64,000 nt of DNA from NCBI GenBank assembly GCA_041940305.1, contig JBGTSJ010000014.1, forward strand, positions 130,296 to 194,295, given 5' to 3'. Position 1 is the stretch's first letter, and every line of letters begins with the position of its first letter. Made by a program: the position numbers and the translations under genes. The stretch comes from JBGTSJ01 sp041940305 (GTDB lineage Bacteria; Planctomycetota; Planctomycetia; Planctomycetales; Planctomycetaceae). The notes beneath the pieces are model-generated. The model had not been told where the DNA came from. It ran no database searches and worked only from the letters and a program-made list of their open reading frames with translations. Shown here piece after piece: positions 28,109-37,013 of this stretch.

Positions 28109-28291
28109 GAACAGGAGGCAACGGAGATAACAGAGGGTTGGTCCTTTAAACACCCCGTGATGCGGGCTTCGGACCAAGCCACTCAACGTCTCGTTTAGCC
28201 GCGGCCCATCGGGCCGGGAGCTGCGGTCGTGGCGAACCAGCAGTCTGCGCAGCCCGCGCCTCCGCTCCGTTCCCTCTGTTTCCTCCTGTTC
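28109..28291. repeat. Inverted-arm repeat element
   Basis: Left arm 28109-28137 begins GAACAGGAGG and contains ACAGAGGG. Right arm 28272-28291 reads CCCTCTGTTTCCTCCTGTTC, its complement apart from one skipped repeat word. The arms enclose about 134 bases without a gene. Confidence 0.75.
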
Positions 28292-28319
28292 CAGCCCCTG
28301 CTGCAACCGGTCGGCCCGA

Positions 28320-28883
28320 TCAATTCCACTCCGGGTGATCGGTGCGGTGCGGCACCAGCCGATTGGACTCATAGACTTTCCGCACGAGCATGTCCCAGAT
28401 GACGTACGGGTCGTCGTGGAAAATCAGGTCCTCGCAGGCCGGAAAGGTGAACCAGTCGCCGCGACTCAGCTCCCCTTCGAGTTGGCCGGCCCCCCAGCCG
28501 GCGCAGCCGGAGAAGACGCGGAACTTGAAGTCGGCCTCGGCGCAGGCGTTGCGGACAATCTCCTCGAAGACCTCCGCACTGCTGCCGACGTAGAGTCCAT
28601 CCACGACGGGGCATTCCGACGGATCGAAGGCCTCCGTGTTATGGAGCACGAAGTAAGCGCCGGGCTCCACCGGTCCTCCGCAATGAATCAGGTCCCCGGT
28701 CTCCGGAAGATCGAAGTGACCCGACAACGCGTTGGCCAGCGTCACCGACGAGGGGCGGTTGATGATCAGTCCCATCGCCTGCTCTTCGGTGTGCTCCACC
28801 ATCAGCACCACCGACTTGAAGAAATTCGGGTCCCGCAGGCGGCAACCGGCGATCAGAAAATGGCCGCGGAGAGACTGGAACAT
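28320..28883 (-). CDS. YqgE/AlgH family protein
   Basis: A 187-residue cytosolic protein of the YqgE/AlgH family. It shows the characteristic N-terminus FQSLRGHFLIAGCRLRDPNF, then VVLMVEHTEEQAMGLIINRP, the glycine-rich HCGGPVEPG, and the conserved FSGCAGWGAGQLEGEL. Length matches the family. I chose the ATG at 28883 because homologs begin at this point; a GTG 54 bases upstream would add 18 residues. The molecular function of YqgE is still unsettled; AlgH was described as a regulator of alginate synthesis in Pseudomonas. Confidence 0.93.
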   Translation of the reverse strand: MFQSLRGHFLIAGCRLRDPNFFKSVVLMVEHTEEQAMGLIINRPSSVTLANALSGHFDLPETGDLIHCGGPVEPGAYFVLHNTEAFDPSECPVVDGLYVGSSAEVFEEIVRNACAEADFKFRVFSGCAGWGAGQLEGELSRGDWFTFPACEDLIFHDDPYVIWDMLVRKVYESNRLVPHRTDHPEWN

Positions 28884-29105
28884 GTCGGGACGAACGGCGA
28901 CAGCGGCAGAAACAGAAGGCAAACGGTTGCAGTCCACATTATACCCGCCAGGACGGAGCAGAGGATAGTCGGGGAACGCTGCAAAGCCGCGTCAGCCGCG
29001 GCCTCCCATCGATTGTCGCCGGCACTGCAGACTCCCGGTCAAGGCTGTAGGATGAGTGCACGCTGGGGACCGAACTGACTGCTCCCGATCGACGGAGTCT
29101 GTGTC

Positions 29106-32100
29106 ATGCGACCGATACTTCGAGTGTGCGGCTTCCTTCTGGCTCAGTGGGCGGCCTGCAGCGGCGCGGCGGACCTGCCGCAGGTTCCCGATGGGTTCAC
29201 TATCGAACTCGTCGCCGGATCTGACCTCGTTCAGCATCCGATGATGGGCTGCTTCGATGAGCGCGGACGGCTGTTTGTCTGCGAGAGTGCCGGGACCAAC
29301 CGCCCCGCTTCGGAACTGATCGCCGACCCGCAGGATTCCATCCGCCTGCTCGAAGATACCGACGGCGACGGCGTCTTCGACAAGTCCACGGTCTTCGCCG
29401 ACAAGCTCGTCTTTCCGCAGGGATGCCTGTGGTATCGCGGCGCCCTCTACACCTGCAGCTCGCCTTACCTGTGGAAGCTGGAAGACACCGACGACGACGG
29501 CGTGTGCGACAAACGGACCGTGCTGGTCAAGTCGTTCGGGTTCAGCGGCAACGCGGCCGATATCCACGGGCCGTTTCTCTCACCCGACGGCCGGCTTTAC
29601 TGGTGCGACGGACGGCACGGCCATGAGATCCGCGACCTCGGCGACGGCGAGTTCGGCGGGGAGGACGACGTGACCGAGATCCCCCCCAACCCCGAGCCCG
29701 GCTTGCCCAATCCCGAAGGTTCGCTGCTCACCAGGGGGAAAGCCGCCCGCATTTTCTCCTGCCGCCCCGACGGCTCCGATGTCCGCGTCCTCTGCGGCGG
29801 CGGCATGGACAACCCGGTCGAGGTGGACTTCTGGGAGACCGGAGAGTGCATCGGGACGGTCAACCTGTTCTACGGGACGCCGCGCGGCGACTGTCTCGTC
29901 CACTGGGTCGAAGGGGGCGTCTACCCGCGCTACGACCAGCAGGACTCCATCGCCGAGTTCAAATCCACCGGCGACCTGCTGCCCGAGGTCTACAACTACG
30001 GCCACGTCGCCGTCAGCGGACTCACCCGCTACCGCAGCGACCAGTTCTTTGGCCCGCCGGACGAGTCGTCCAATCGAGGGGACTTCTTCGTCACGCAGTT
30101 CAACACGCACAAGGTCGTCCACACTCGACTGGAGCGGCATGGCGCGACGTTTCGTCATGAGGAGACGACCGACTTCTTCGTCTCGGACGACCCTGACTGC
30201 CACCCCACCGACGTCATCGAAGACGCCGACGGCTCGCTGCTGGTCATCGACACCGGCGGCTGGTTCCGCATCGGCTGCCCGACGTCGCAGGTCGCCAAGC
30301 CCGAGATTGCGGGGGCGATCTACCGCATTCGCCGGAACGGGGCGCATTCCGTGGACGATCCGCGCGGCCTGCGGATCGCCTGGGACGAGTTGCCCTCCCG
30401 GCCGCAGCATTTTTTGACGCTGCTGGGAGACGCTCGTCCTGCTGTGCGCAGCCGTGCCATCGAGGAAATGTCGGCCGCGATCAGCAATCAGAGTCTCGAC
30501 GAATCGTCCGTGCTCAGCCTGGTGTTTTCGGTGAAGGACGACGACCAGCATTGCAACCTGCTGTGGGCGCTGGCCCGGACGCCGTTTGCCAACGGGCCAG
30601 TGTCGCAGTACTGCGAATACGGGAACACAGCACGCCAGTTGATGACTGCCTTTCACGTGGCGGGCACGGTCCGGGCGATCAACGCCGGGTTTGGAATTCA
30701 AGGGGGCGTGCAGGACGACGACCTCGCGCTCTGTCGCGCTGCGCTCGACGCGACGTGGCAGTACCACCTTGTGGACGACCGCCCGGCGCTGATTGAAAGC
30801 ACCGTCGGCAGCGTACTGCGGCTGCTTGAGTCGGAGAAGCTGGACCGGACGACGGAGCATGCGGCCATCCACTGCGTCATCCAGCTCAACCGGCCGGACG
30901 TGACGTCCGAACTGTTGACGCACGACTCGCCTCGCGTTCGCCGTGGAGCCTTGATCGCACTCGACCAGATGGACGGCGGCGACCTCACCCGCGAACAGGT
31001 GCTGCCTCTGCTCGAGACCAACGACCCGGCCCTGCAGAAGACCGTCCTGGACGTCATCAGCCGCCGCGAGGGCTGGGCCTCGGAAACGACGTCGCTGCTG
31101 GGAGCATGGCTGGAAGACGACCTGACGGACGACCGCGCGCAGGTCGTTCGCACGTTCCTGGCGGCACAGGTGCGAGATCCTTCGGTCCAGGAATTGATCG
31201 CCGCCAGGGTGTCGGACGCGGGCGCTCCGGCAGAGACGCGCAATTTGCTGCTGGAAGTCATGCAGTCCGCGACATCGCAGCTCGATGAATTGCCGGACAG
31301 CTGGACGGGCGCGGTCAGTGCGTTGTTGGAGCAGGAAGATGAGGTTGCGCGTCAGGCGGCGATGCGCGTCGTGCAGGCGTTCGATGCGGACCAGTTTGAT
31401 GAGGCACTGGCCGCGGTCGCGAACGACGAACGACAGCCTCCGGCGCTGCGTGTCGAAGCGCTGACGACGATGGCGACGCGGCTCCCCGGCTTGTCCGACG
31501 ACAATTTCACATTACTGGAGGCGCAACTCGTCTCCGCTCTTGATCCGCTCGACAAACTCGCGGCCGCCCGCGCGCTGGCGGCGGCGCCGTTGTCGCCGGA
31601 GCAACTGGCGGCCTGTGCGATCCGCTTCGATGACGCCGGCCCGCTCGCGGCTTCGGCTCTGCTGGAGGCATTTACGGCATCGAAACAGCCGGAGGCGATC
31701 CGCGTGCTCATCGAGGGGCTGGGAAGCGACCCGGCCGCACTGGATACCGTCCCGCCGCAGGAACTCGCGCGCTTCCTCCGCGACGTCCCGGAAGACCTCC
31801 GACAGCCGGCCGGAGAGCTGCTCGCGAAACTCTCGATCGACACGGCCGCGCAACAGGCGAAGCTGGAAAGCCTCGCCCACCTGCAGGACGGCGGCGATCC
31901 CGGCCGCGGCCGTTACGTCTTCACCGGCCAGACGGCCGCCTGCAATCGCTGCCACCGCGTCGGCAACGACGGCTCGCAGATCGGCCCCGATCTGACGAAG
32001 ATCGCCGCCATCCGCCAGCCGCGCGACCTGCTCGAAGCGATCGTCCTGCCGAGCGCGAGCTTCGCCCGCGGCTATCGGCCGTACAACGTGCTCACGGTCG

Positions 32101-32309
32101 ACGGCCGGGTGCACAGCGGCATCATTCCCCGCGAGACAGCGGACGAGATCGTCCTGCAGACCACCGACCTCCGCGAAATCCGCATCCGCCGCGCCGACAT
32201 CGACGAGCTGCAGGAAAGCGACACCTCCATCATGCCCCAGGGACTCGAAACACGCCTCTCGGAAGAAGAACTCCGCGACCTGCTGGCGTATCTGCAGACG
32301 CTAAAGTAG
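29106..32309 (+). CDS. PVC-type heme-binding CxxCH protein (propeller + HEAT + cytochrome c)
   Basis: A 1067-residue secreted protein with a signal peptide (about 1-22). Residues 25-430 form a sorbosone-dehydrogenase-like beta-propeller with Asp-rich calcium-binding-type loops (EDTDGDGVFDKST, EDTDDDGVCDKRT). The middle (about 440-920) is alpha-helical with HEAT-like repeats. The C-terminal domain carries one heme c site, CNRCH at 946-950, with a Met candidate in SIMPQGL near 1042. This domain order defines a family widespread in Planctomycetota and Verrucomicrobiota. It probably transfers electrons from an oxidised sugar or alcohol in the periplasm, but the substrate is unknown. It stands alone. 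Confidence 0.96.
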   Translation: MRPILRVCGFLLAQWAACSGAADLPQVPDGFTIELVAGSDLVQHPMMGCFDERGRLFVCESAGTNRPASELIADPQDSIRLLEDTDGDGVFDKSTVFADKLVFPQGCLWYRGALYTCSSPYLWKLEDTDDDGVCDKRTVLVKSFGFSGNAADIHGPFLSPDGRLYWCDGRHGHEIRDLGDGEFGGEDDVTEIPPNPEPGLPNPEGSLLTRGKAARIFSCRPDGSDVRVLCGGGMDNPVEVDFWETGECIGTVNLFYGTPRGDCLVHWVEGGVYPRYDQQDSIAEFKSTGDLLPEVYNYGHVAVSGLTRYRSDQFFGPPDESSNRGDFFVTQFNTHKVVHTRLERHGATFRHEETTDFFVSDDPDCHPTDVIEDADGSLLVIDTGGWFRIGCPTSQVAKPEIAGAIYRIRRNGAHSVDDPRGLRIAWDELPSRPQHFLTLLGDARPAVRSRAIEEMSAAISNQSLDESSVLSLVFSVKDDDQHCNLLWALARTPFANGPVSQYCEYGNTARQLMTAFHVAGTVRAINAGFGIQGGVQDDDLALCRAALDATWQYHLVDDRPALIESTVGSVLRLLESEKLDRTTEHAAIHCVIQLNRPDVTSELLTHDSPRVRRGALIALDQMDGGDLTREQVLPLLETNDPALQKTVLDVISRREGWASETTSLLGAWLEDDLTDDRAQVVRTFLAAQVRDPSVQELIAARVSDAGAPAETRNLLLEVMQSATSQLDELPDSWTGAVSALLEQEDEVARQAAMRVVQAFDADQFDEALAAVANDERQPPALRVEALTTMATRLPGLSDDNFTLLEAQLVSALDPLDKLAAARALAAAPLSPEQLAACAIRFDDAGPLAASALLEAFTASKQPEAIRVLIEGLGSDPAALDTVPPQELARFLRDVPEDLRQPAGELLAKLSIDTAAQQAKLESLAHLQDGGDPGRGRYVFTGQTAACNRCHRVGNDGSQIGPDLTKIAAIRQPRDLLEAIVLPSASFARGYRPYNVLTVDGRVHSGIIPRETADEIVLQTTDLREIRIRRADIDELQESDTSIMPQGLETRLSEEELRDLLAYLQTLK

Positions 32310-32386
32310 AGCATGGGAAGAGCGCAAGGTCATCTTGCGCGCATGCCAAGTCGGTGTACCCGCACGTCCGCACTCATCGAGCATAT

Positions 32387-32566
32387 AACCACGGAATACA
32401 CGGAATGAACGGAATTGAGACATCGCCGATTCACCCGGACGCAGTCCCGTTGAGGAGGTTGATCGTGCCTTTCTTTCGGCTCACAGGCGGCGGCCCGCAC
32501 TTGACCGGCTTGGCCGAGCGGCGTCGCGCGTTGTCAGGTTCCGTGTTTTCCGTGTGTTCCGTGGTT
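32387..32566. repeat. Inverted-arm repeat element next to uppP
   Basis: Left arm 32387-32414 begins AACCACGGAATACACGGAAT. Right arm 32539-32566 ends TTCCGTGGTT. They are complementary at 24 of 28 positions and enclose 124 bases. The right arm ends 7 bases before the TTG start of uppP. The outer ten bases are the same as in the element at 15531-15751. Confidence 0.88.
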
Positions 32567-32573
32567 CCTTGAC

Positions 32574-33341
32574 TTGGACTATCTGACCGCCATTCTGCTC
32601 GGCGCCCTGCAGGGCGTGGCCGAGTTCCTGCCGATCAGCTCGTCGGGGCACCTCGTCATTGCCGAGGCGCTGCTGGGCGGGCACGGAGAGAACATCGAGC
32701 TGAACGTGGCGCTGCACGTCGGGACGCTGCTCTCGATCCTCGTCGTCTATCGCCGCGATGTGCTGCCGGCGGTCCGCAATCCGCGCCTGGTCAGCGCGGT
32801 CGTCGTCGCGACTCTGCCGATCGTGCTGGTCGGCCTGTTCGCCAAGGATGCGATTGATCGGGTGTTCGATGCACCGATCGTGGCCGGATTCGGACTGTTG
32901 ATCACGTCGCTGCTGATGGCCTGCGCGCGACTCGTCGAGCGCGGATCGACGGCGATCGAGCAGACCTCGTGGCGGCAGGCGCTGGCCGTCGGAGCGTGTC
33001 AGGCCGTGGCGGTGCTGCCGGGCGTTTCGCGATCGGGGAGCACAATCTTCGGAGGGCTGACCGCCGGACTGACGCGCCAGGCCGCGGCGAACTTCTCATT
33101 CTATATCGCTGTGCCTGCCATCCTGGGGGCCGCCGTGCTGCACGCGAAAGACCTTTTCGAGCAGGGACCGGGCGACGTCGCCGCCGGTCCGCTGCTGGCG
33201 GGAACCGCAACCGCCTTCATTGTCGGCGTCGCCGCACTCAAGGCCCTCCTCTCGCTCGTGACGCGCCAGAAACTGCACTGGTTCGCGTGGTACACTGCGG
33301 CCCTGGGCGTTACGACAATCGTCTGGCAACTCGCGAAGTAG
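32574..33341 (+). CDS. uppP: Undecaprenyl-diphosphate phosphatase (UppP/BacA)
   Basis: A 255-residue membrane enzyme that dephosphorylates undecaprenyl diphosphate to recycle the lipid carrier for cell-wall and glycan synthesis. Conserved blocks are LQGVAEFLPISSSGHL (catalytic Glu-containing motif) and LPGVSRSGSTIFGG (Arg/Ser motif). Seven to eight hydrophobic segments fit the family fold, and the length is slightly short of the usual 265-275. The frame starts with TTG at 32574; there is no in-frame ATG before the first conserved residues, and homologs begin at this MDYLTAILLGALQG. The start codon lies just after a repeat arm, so no clear ribosome site is seen. Confidence 0.94.
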   Translation: MDYLTAILLGALQGVAEFLPISSSGHLVIAEALLGGHGENIELNVALHVGTLLSILVVYRRDVLPAVRNPRLVSAVVVATLPIVLVGLFAKDAIDRVFDAPIVAGFGLLITSLLMACARLVERGSTAIEQTSWRQALAVGACQAVAVLPGVSRSGSTIFGGLTAGLTRQAAANFSFYIAVPAILGAAVLHAKDLFEQGPGDVAAGPLLAGTATAFIVGVAALKALLSLVTRQKLHWFAWYTAALGVTTIVWQLAK

Positions 33342-33364
33342 ACCCTCGCTCCGCCCAAAGTAGT

Positions 33365-33458
33365 CCACTCGCTCCGCGAGTGGAGCGAGACGACTCTCGA
33401 TAACGGAACACCCTTCGACAAACGGACGCCAAGCTGAGCGACTCGCGGAGCGAGTCGC
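33365..33458. repeat. Pair of related hairpins
   Basis: CCACTCG-CTCCG-CGAGTGG at 33365-33383 and GCGACTCG-CGGAG-CGAGTCGC at 33438-33458. The two hairpins share the ACTCGC/CGGAGCGAGT theme and their loops are complementary (CTCCG versus CGGAG). They fill the spacer between uppP and the GGCT gene. Confidence 0.75.
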
Positions 33459-33474
33459 CTACTCAGGGGCAGAC

Positions 33475-33873
33475 ATGTCCACGCTGATCTTCGTCTACGG
33501 CACGCTGATGCGAGGTGACTGCCGGCACAGCGCGCTCTCCGGTCAGGAATTCTTCGGCGAAGCGCGGACGGTCGCGTCCTATCGGATGTACGACGTCGGT
33601 ACGTATCCGGCCCTCATCGAGGACGCGCATGGGCTCGAGATCGAGGGGGAGGTGTGGCGCGTCGATAGCGCCTGCCGGGCGCGGCTCGACGCCGTCGAAG
33701 GGGTGGACGAAGGACTCTACGCCCGCCGCCCGATCCGCCTGCAGCCCCCCTTCGACGCCTCATCCGTGGAAGCTTACTTCTATCGGCACAGCACGAGCGG
33801 CCTGCGCGACTGCGGCGCGCGCTGGCACGGCCGCTCGCGCGGCTCGGTCTGGAACGGCGGCCCGCCGGAGTAG
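33475..33873 (+). CDS. Gamma-glutamylcyclotransferase family protein (GGCT/AIG2-like)
   Basis: A 132-residue cytosolic protein. The N-terminal FVYGTLMRGDCRH is the signature substrate loop of the GGCT fold. The likely catalytic Glu lies in EIEGEVWRVDSACRARLDAVEG, which is typical of the family. Members release 5-oxoproline from gamma-glutamyl amines or amino acids, but many bacterial members have unknown substrates. ATG at 33475; single gene. Confidence 0.9.
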   Translation: MSTLIFVYGTLMRGDCRHSALSGQEFFGEARTVASYRMYDVGTYPALIEDAHGLEIEGEVWRVDSACRARLDAVEGVDEGLYARRPIRLQPPFDASSVEAYFYRHSTSGLRDCGARWHGRSRGSVWNGGPPE

Positions 33874-33917
33874 CATCGCTGGACTACGGGCCTCAGCCTG
33901 CTCTACTTCCGCTCTGC

Positions 33918-34484
33918 TTACCAGCAGCAGCCCGGTCCGTACCCGCCGTAGTACACGGCGCTCGGTCCGTAGTAGCTGCCGTACACTCCCTGGTAGTACG
34001 CCGGATGCGCGGCGTAATAGGCGGGCGTGTACACGGTCGGAGCGTAGACCGCCGGAGCATACACCGCGGGCGTGTAGGCCGAGATGTACGGCGTCCCGTA
34101 GTACGCGCCGTACACGCCGACATAGGCCGGACGGTAAGCCGAGTAGTACCCGAAGCCGTAAGGCCGGTAGAAGCCCGAGTAGTAATACGAACGGTAGCTC
34201 AGCGGCGCGTAACCGACTCCGTAGTAGTTGTCGAACGGGCCGCCCCAGTAGGACCCCGCGCCCCAGTACGGTCCGCCGCCCCAATACCCGCCGTAGTAGC
34301 CGTAATGGCGGAAGTGCCGATGCCGCCAGCCGACGAGCGTCGCGCTGGTGCTGTCGTCCCCGGCCTCCACCGTGCGGACGGCCGGCGTCACCTTGAGTGG
34401 TTCGGCCGCGGAAAGCGGAGTCGTCTGCAGGGCCGCAACGAGCACGAGGCAGCCCACCATCATCGTCGTCATGCGAATCGTCAT
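33918..34484 (-). CDS. Secreted Tyr/Gly-rich protein of unknown function
   Basis: A 188-residue protein with signal peptide (MTIRMTTMMVGCLVLVAALQ, cleaved after SAA). After a short linker the rest is made of Tyr, Gly, Pro and Ala, with repeats such as YYGGYWGGGPYWGAGSYWGG and TPAVYAPAVYAPTVYTPAYY. It ends in GYGPGCCW. This composition is common in planctomycete exported proteins and may form an insoluble or cross-linked layer, by inference. The ATG at 34484 follows a GGGGGA site; the much longer open frame upstream is not supported. Confidence 0.8.
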   Translation of the reverse strand: MTIRMTTMMVGCLVLVAALQTTPLSAAEPLKVTPAVRTVEAGDDSTSATLVGWRHRHFRHYGYYGGYWGGGPYWGAGSYWGGPFDNYYGVGYAPLSYRSYYYSGFYRPYGFGYYSAYRPAYVGVYGAYYGTPYISAYTPAVYAPAVYAPTVYTPAYYAAHPAYYQGVYGSYYGPSAVYYGGYGPGCCW

Positions 34485-34775
34485 GGAATCATCCCCCTGA
34501 GTGCCCGGCCGAACCGTTGCGCACCTGTTTCCCCTGGAAACGACGCTCCATCTTCGCTCGCCCCCTCCTCCTACGGGCCGGAGTTGATCGTACGGCGCTC
34601 CCTCGACTGTCGTCAAGCGGGGGAATCTGGGTGGATTGCGACGCCGCGCCCCGATCTCCCGCCTGGCTTTCGCGCGGGATGCGACGTGGGTAACATCGCG
34701 GGTCCGGCCAACCGGATGCCGGCCACCGTGCGCATCCGGCCCCCACTCGCATTGGCTCGCAACCGGATGATCATC

Positions 34776-35813
34776 ATGTTCCGACCTCGTCTGCTTCTCG
34801 TCGCTGCCCTGGTCCTCGCCTGCGGATCCGCGGGGTGGACCTTCTACAAGGAGGCGCTCGTCGGCGAGTCGATGGGGGAAGCGGCGAATGCCTTCATCGC
34901 CACGCTCGATAACGAACAGAAGCAGACGGTCGTCCTCGCCTACGATGTGCCGCAGCGGGTCGACTGGCACTTCATCCCCAAGGAGGAGCGGAAGGGACTG
35001 CAGATTCGCCACATGAGCGAACCGCAGCGGAAGGCGGCCCATGCCCTCTTGCAGACGGCCCTTAGCGAGGCGGGCTACGACAAGGCGCAGCAGATCATGC
35101 ATCTGGAGGCCCTGCTGAACGAACTCGAGGCCGGCGGCGGGCGGTTCCTTCGCGACCCCGAGCGCTACTACTTCACGATCTTCGGCGATCCCGCATCATC
35201 GGCCCGCTGGGGACTGAGCGTCGAGGGGCATCACCTGTCGCTGAACTTCGTGGTCGAGGGAGGCGAGGTGATCTCCTCCACGCCGCAGGTGCTGTGCGCC
35301 AACCCCGCCGTCGTCAAGAACGAGAATGAAGTGGGCGTGAAGGTCGGCACGCGCGTGCTGGCGGATGAGGAACAGTTGGCCTTCGACCTCGTGAACGCCT
35401 TGAGCGACGAGCAGCAGCAGACCGCCATCTTCGCCGAGACGGCCCTGCAGGAGGTTCGCGATCCGGGCAGCCCGCAGCCGCCGCAGGACGCGCCGATCGG
35501 ACTGGCGGCCGCGAAGATGAACGACCAGCAGGGACAACTGCTCCGCAAGCTCATCGAGACCTATACCGGCGCCATGCCCGCGCCGGTCGCCGAGGCGCGG
35601 CTGGCGGCGATCGATGAGGCCGGCATGGACGGCGTCCACTTCGCCTGGGCCGGCGCGACCGAGCCGGGCATCGGCCACTACTACCGCATTCAGGGGCCGA
35701 CGTTCCTGGTCGAGTTCGTCAACACGCAGCCCGACGCCGCCGGCAACATCGCCAACCACATCCACACCGTCTGGCGCGACATGCGCGGGGACTTCGGCAT
35801 CCCGGTGGAGTGA
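34776..35813 (+). CDS. DUF3500 family exported protein
   Basis: A 345-residue protein with an N-terminal signal peptide (MFRPRLLLVAALVLACGSAG). The mature part has EAANAFIATLDNEQKQ, HFIPKEERKGLQIRHMSEPQ, FTIFGDPASSARWGLSVEGH and HIHTVWRDMRGDFG, which match DUF3500. No function is established for the family. The ATG at 34776 is preceded by GGATGA; the ATG at 34767 is an alternative. The 290 bases between this gene and the divergent Tyr-rich gene hold no visible element. Confidence 0.9.
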   Translation: MFRPRLLLVAALVLACGSAGWTFYKEALVGESMGEAANAFIATLDNEQKQTVVLAYDVPQRVDWHFIPKEERKGLQIRHMSEPQRKAAHALLQTALSEAGYDKAQQIMHLEALLNELEAGGGRFLRDPERYYFTIFGDPASSARWGLSVEGHHLSLNFVVEGGEVISSTPQVLCANPAVVKNENEVGVKVGTRVLADEEQLAFDLVNALSDEQQQTAIFAETALQEVRDPGSPQPPQDAPIGLAAAKMNDQQGQLLRKLIETYTGAMPAPVAEARLAAIDEAGMDGVHFAWAGATEPGIGHYYRIQGPTFLVEFVNTQPDAAGNIANHIHTVWRDMRGDFGIPVE

Positions 35814-35871
35814 GTCCTGCATTCGACGGCGTTGATCGTCATTGCCCGGTCGTCTCATTGGAAACCGAATC

Positions 35872-36788
35872 ATGCGTCACGGTCGCTGGCTGATTGGCAT
35901 CACACTCGTGGCCCTGTGTCTCGGCGGTCTCGCCAGCGGGCGATTCGCACCGACGGAGACCACGATCCACGAGCTCGCGCCCGGCGTGTTCTTCCGGAAG
36001 GCGCAGACCGAGCCGGTGTTCATCGGCTGCAACCAGGGCTGGATCATCTTCGACGACTTCGTCCTCGTGGTGGATGCCAACTTCCCCAACCAGGCGGACG
36101 AGGTCATCAGCATCATCCGCAACAGACGGACAAGCCGATCCGCTACGTGTTCGACACGCACTACCACGGCGACCATGCCGATGGGAACCAGCGCTTCACG
36201 GCGATCGGCGCCATCGCGGTCGCCAACGAGCACAGCAAGGAGCTGTTCGAAACCAAGGGGATCGCCGGTTTCCGGCAGTCGCAGGTCTCGCGGGCGGACG
36301 AGTACGGCGAGCTGAGCTACGAGGAGCCGTCGCTGTACTTCCCGGGGAAGCTCGTCATCGACGACGGCACGCAGCGGGTCGAGCTGCTGCACTTCGGCCA
36401 TGCGCACACCGCGGGCGACGCGGTGGCCTGGCTCCCCGAGCACGGCATCCTGTTCACCGGCGATGCGTGCGTGAACGGCGCCTTCAACTACACCGGCGAC
36501 AGCGACACCGCCAGCTGGATCGCCGCCCTCACCCAGATGCAGAAGCTCCCCGTCAAGACGATCGCTCCCGGCCACGGCGAACTGGCCGACGCGGAGTTGC
36601 TGGAGACGCAGAAACGCTACTTCGTCGAACTCCGCGAAGCGGTCCAGCAGGGGATCGACGCCGGCAAGTCGCTGGATGAAATCAAGGCCGGCATCGCACT
36701 GCCGTGGTACCAGGAGTGGACGGGGAAGGACGTCAAAGAAAACACCGAGAATATTGAGCACGTCTACTCCGAACTCACCGGCGGCTGA
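35872..36788 (+). pseudogene. MBL-fold metallohydrolase gene interrupted by a frameshift
   Basis: The first frame (35872 to about 36122) gives a signal peptide (MRHGRWLIGITLVALCLGGL), then HELAPGVFFRKAQTEP and VLVVDANFPNQADEVISIIR. After CGCAA at 36118-36122 the frame must shift: the other frame continues QTDKPIRYVFDTHYHGDHAD, giving the zinc motif H-x-H-x-D-H, followed by LLHFGHAHTAGDAVAWLP and LFTGDACVNGAF to the stop at 36788. Restoring one missing base makes a normal 300-residue exported MBL hydrolase. No slippery heptamer is seen, so it is either a real inactivating deletion or a sequencing error. The conserved downstream half suggests it is very recent. Confidence 0.88.
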
Positions 36789-36806
36789 GTGTGTCTACAG
36801 GTTCAA

Positions 36807-36968
36807 CACAGAGGCACTGAGGAGTACGGAGAGGGAGCCGAACCCCTAGAGACGGTCACATTGAGTGACCCGTCCGACTGCCGCTCATCCCTCCGGCCGC
36901 ATGCCTGCAGTTTGTCTGCATTCCCACTAAACTCAGTGCGATCTCTGTGCCTCCTCAGTGTCTCTGCG
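36807..36968. repeat. Inverted-arm repeat element upstream of argG
   Basis: Left arm CACAGAGGCACTGAGGAG (36807-36824) and right arm CTCCTCAGTGTCTCTGCG (36951-36968) are complementary at 16 of 18 positions. They enclose 126 bases without a gene. The right arm ends 45 bases before the argG start. Confidence 0.85.
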
Positions 36969-37013
36969 GTGAGTTCTCTGGAGCGGGCATCCCCGGTTTG
37001 AAAGTGAAGTCTC

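Noticed and set aside
28992..29567. 191-codon minus-strand frame at the 5' end of the PVC heme protein
   Set aside because: Antisense shadow of the propeller domain.
33918..35102. Long minus-strand frame extending the Tyr-rich gene by 206 codons
   Set aside because: The extension overlaps the real DUF3500 gene on the other strand and precedes the signal peptide; start at 34484 is supported.
36100..36140. Programmed frameshift in the MBL gene
   Set aside because: No slippery heptamer, internal Shine-Dalgarno or strong downstream structure is evident around 36122.
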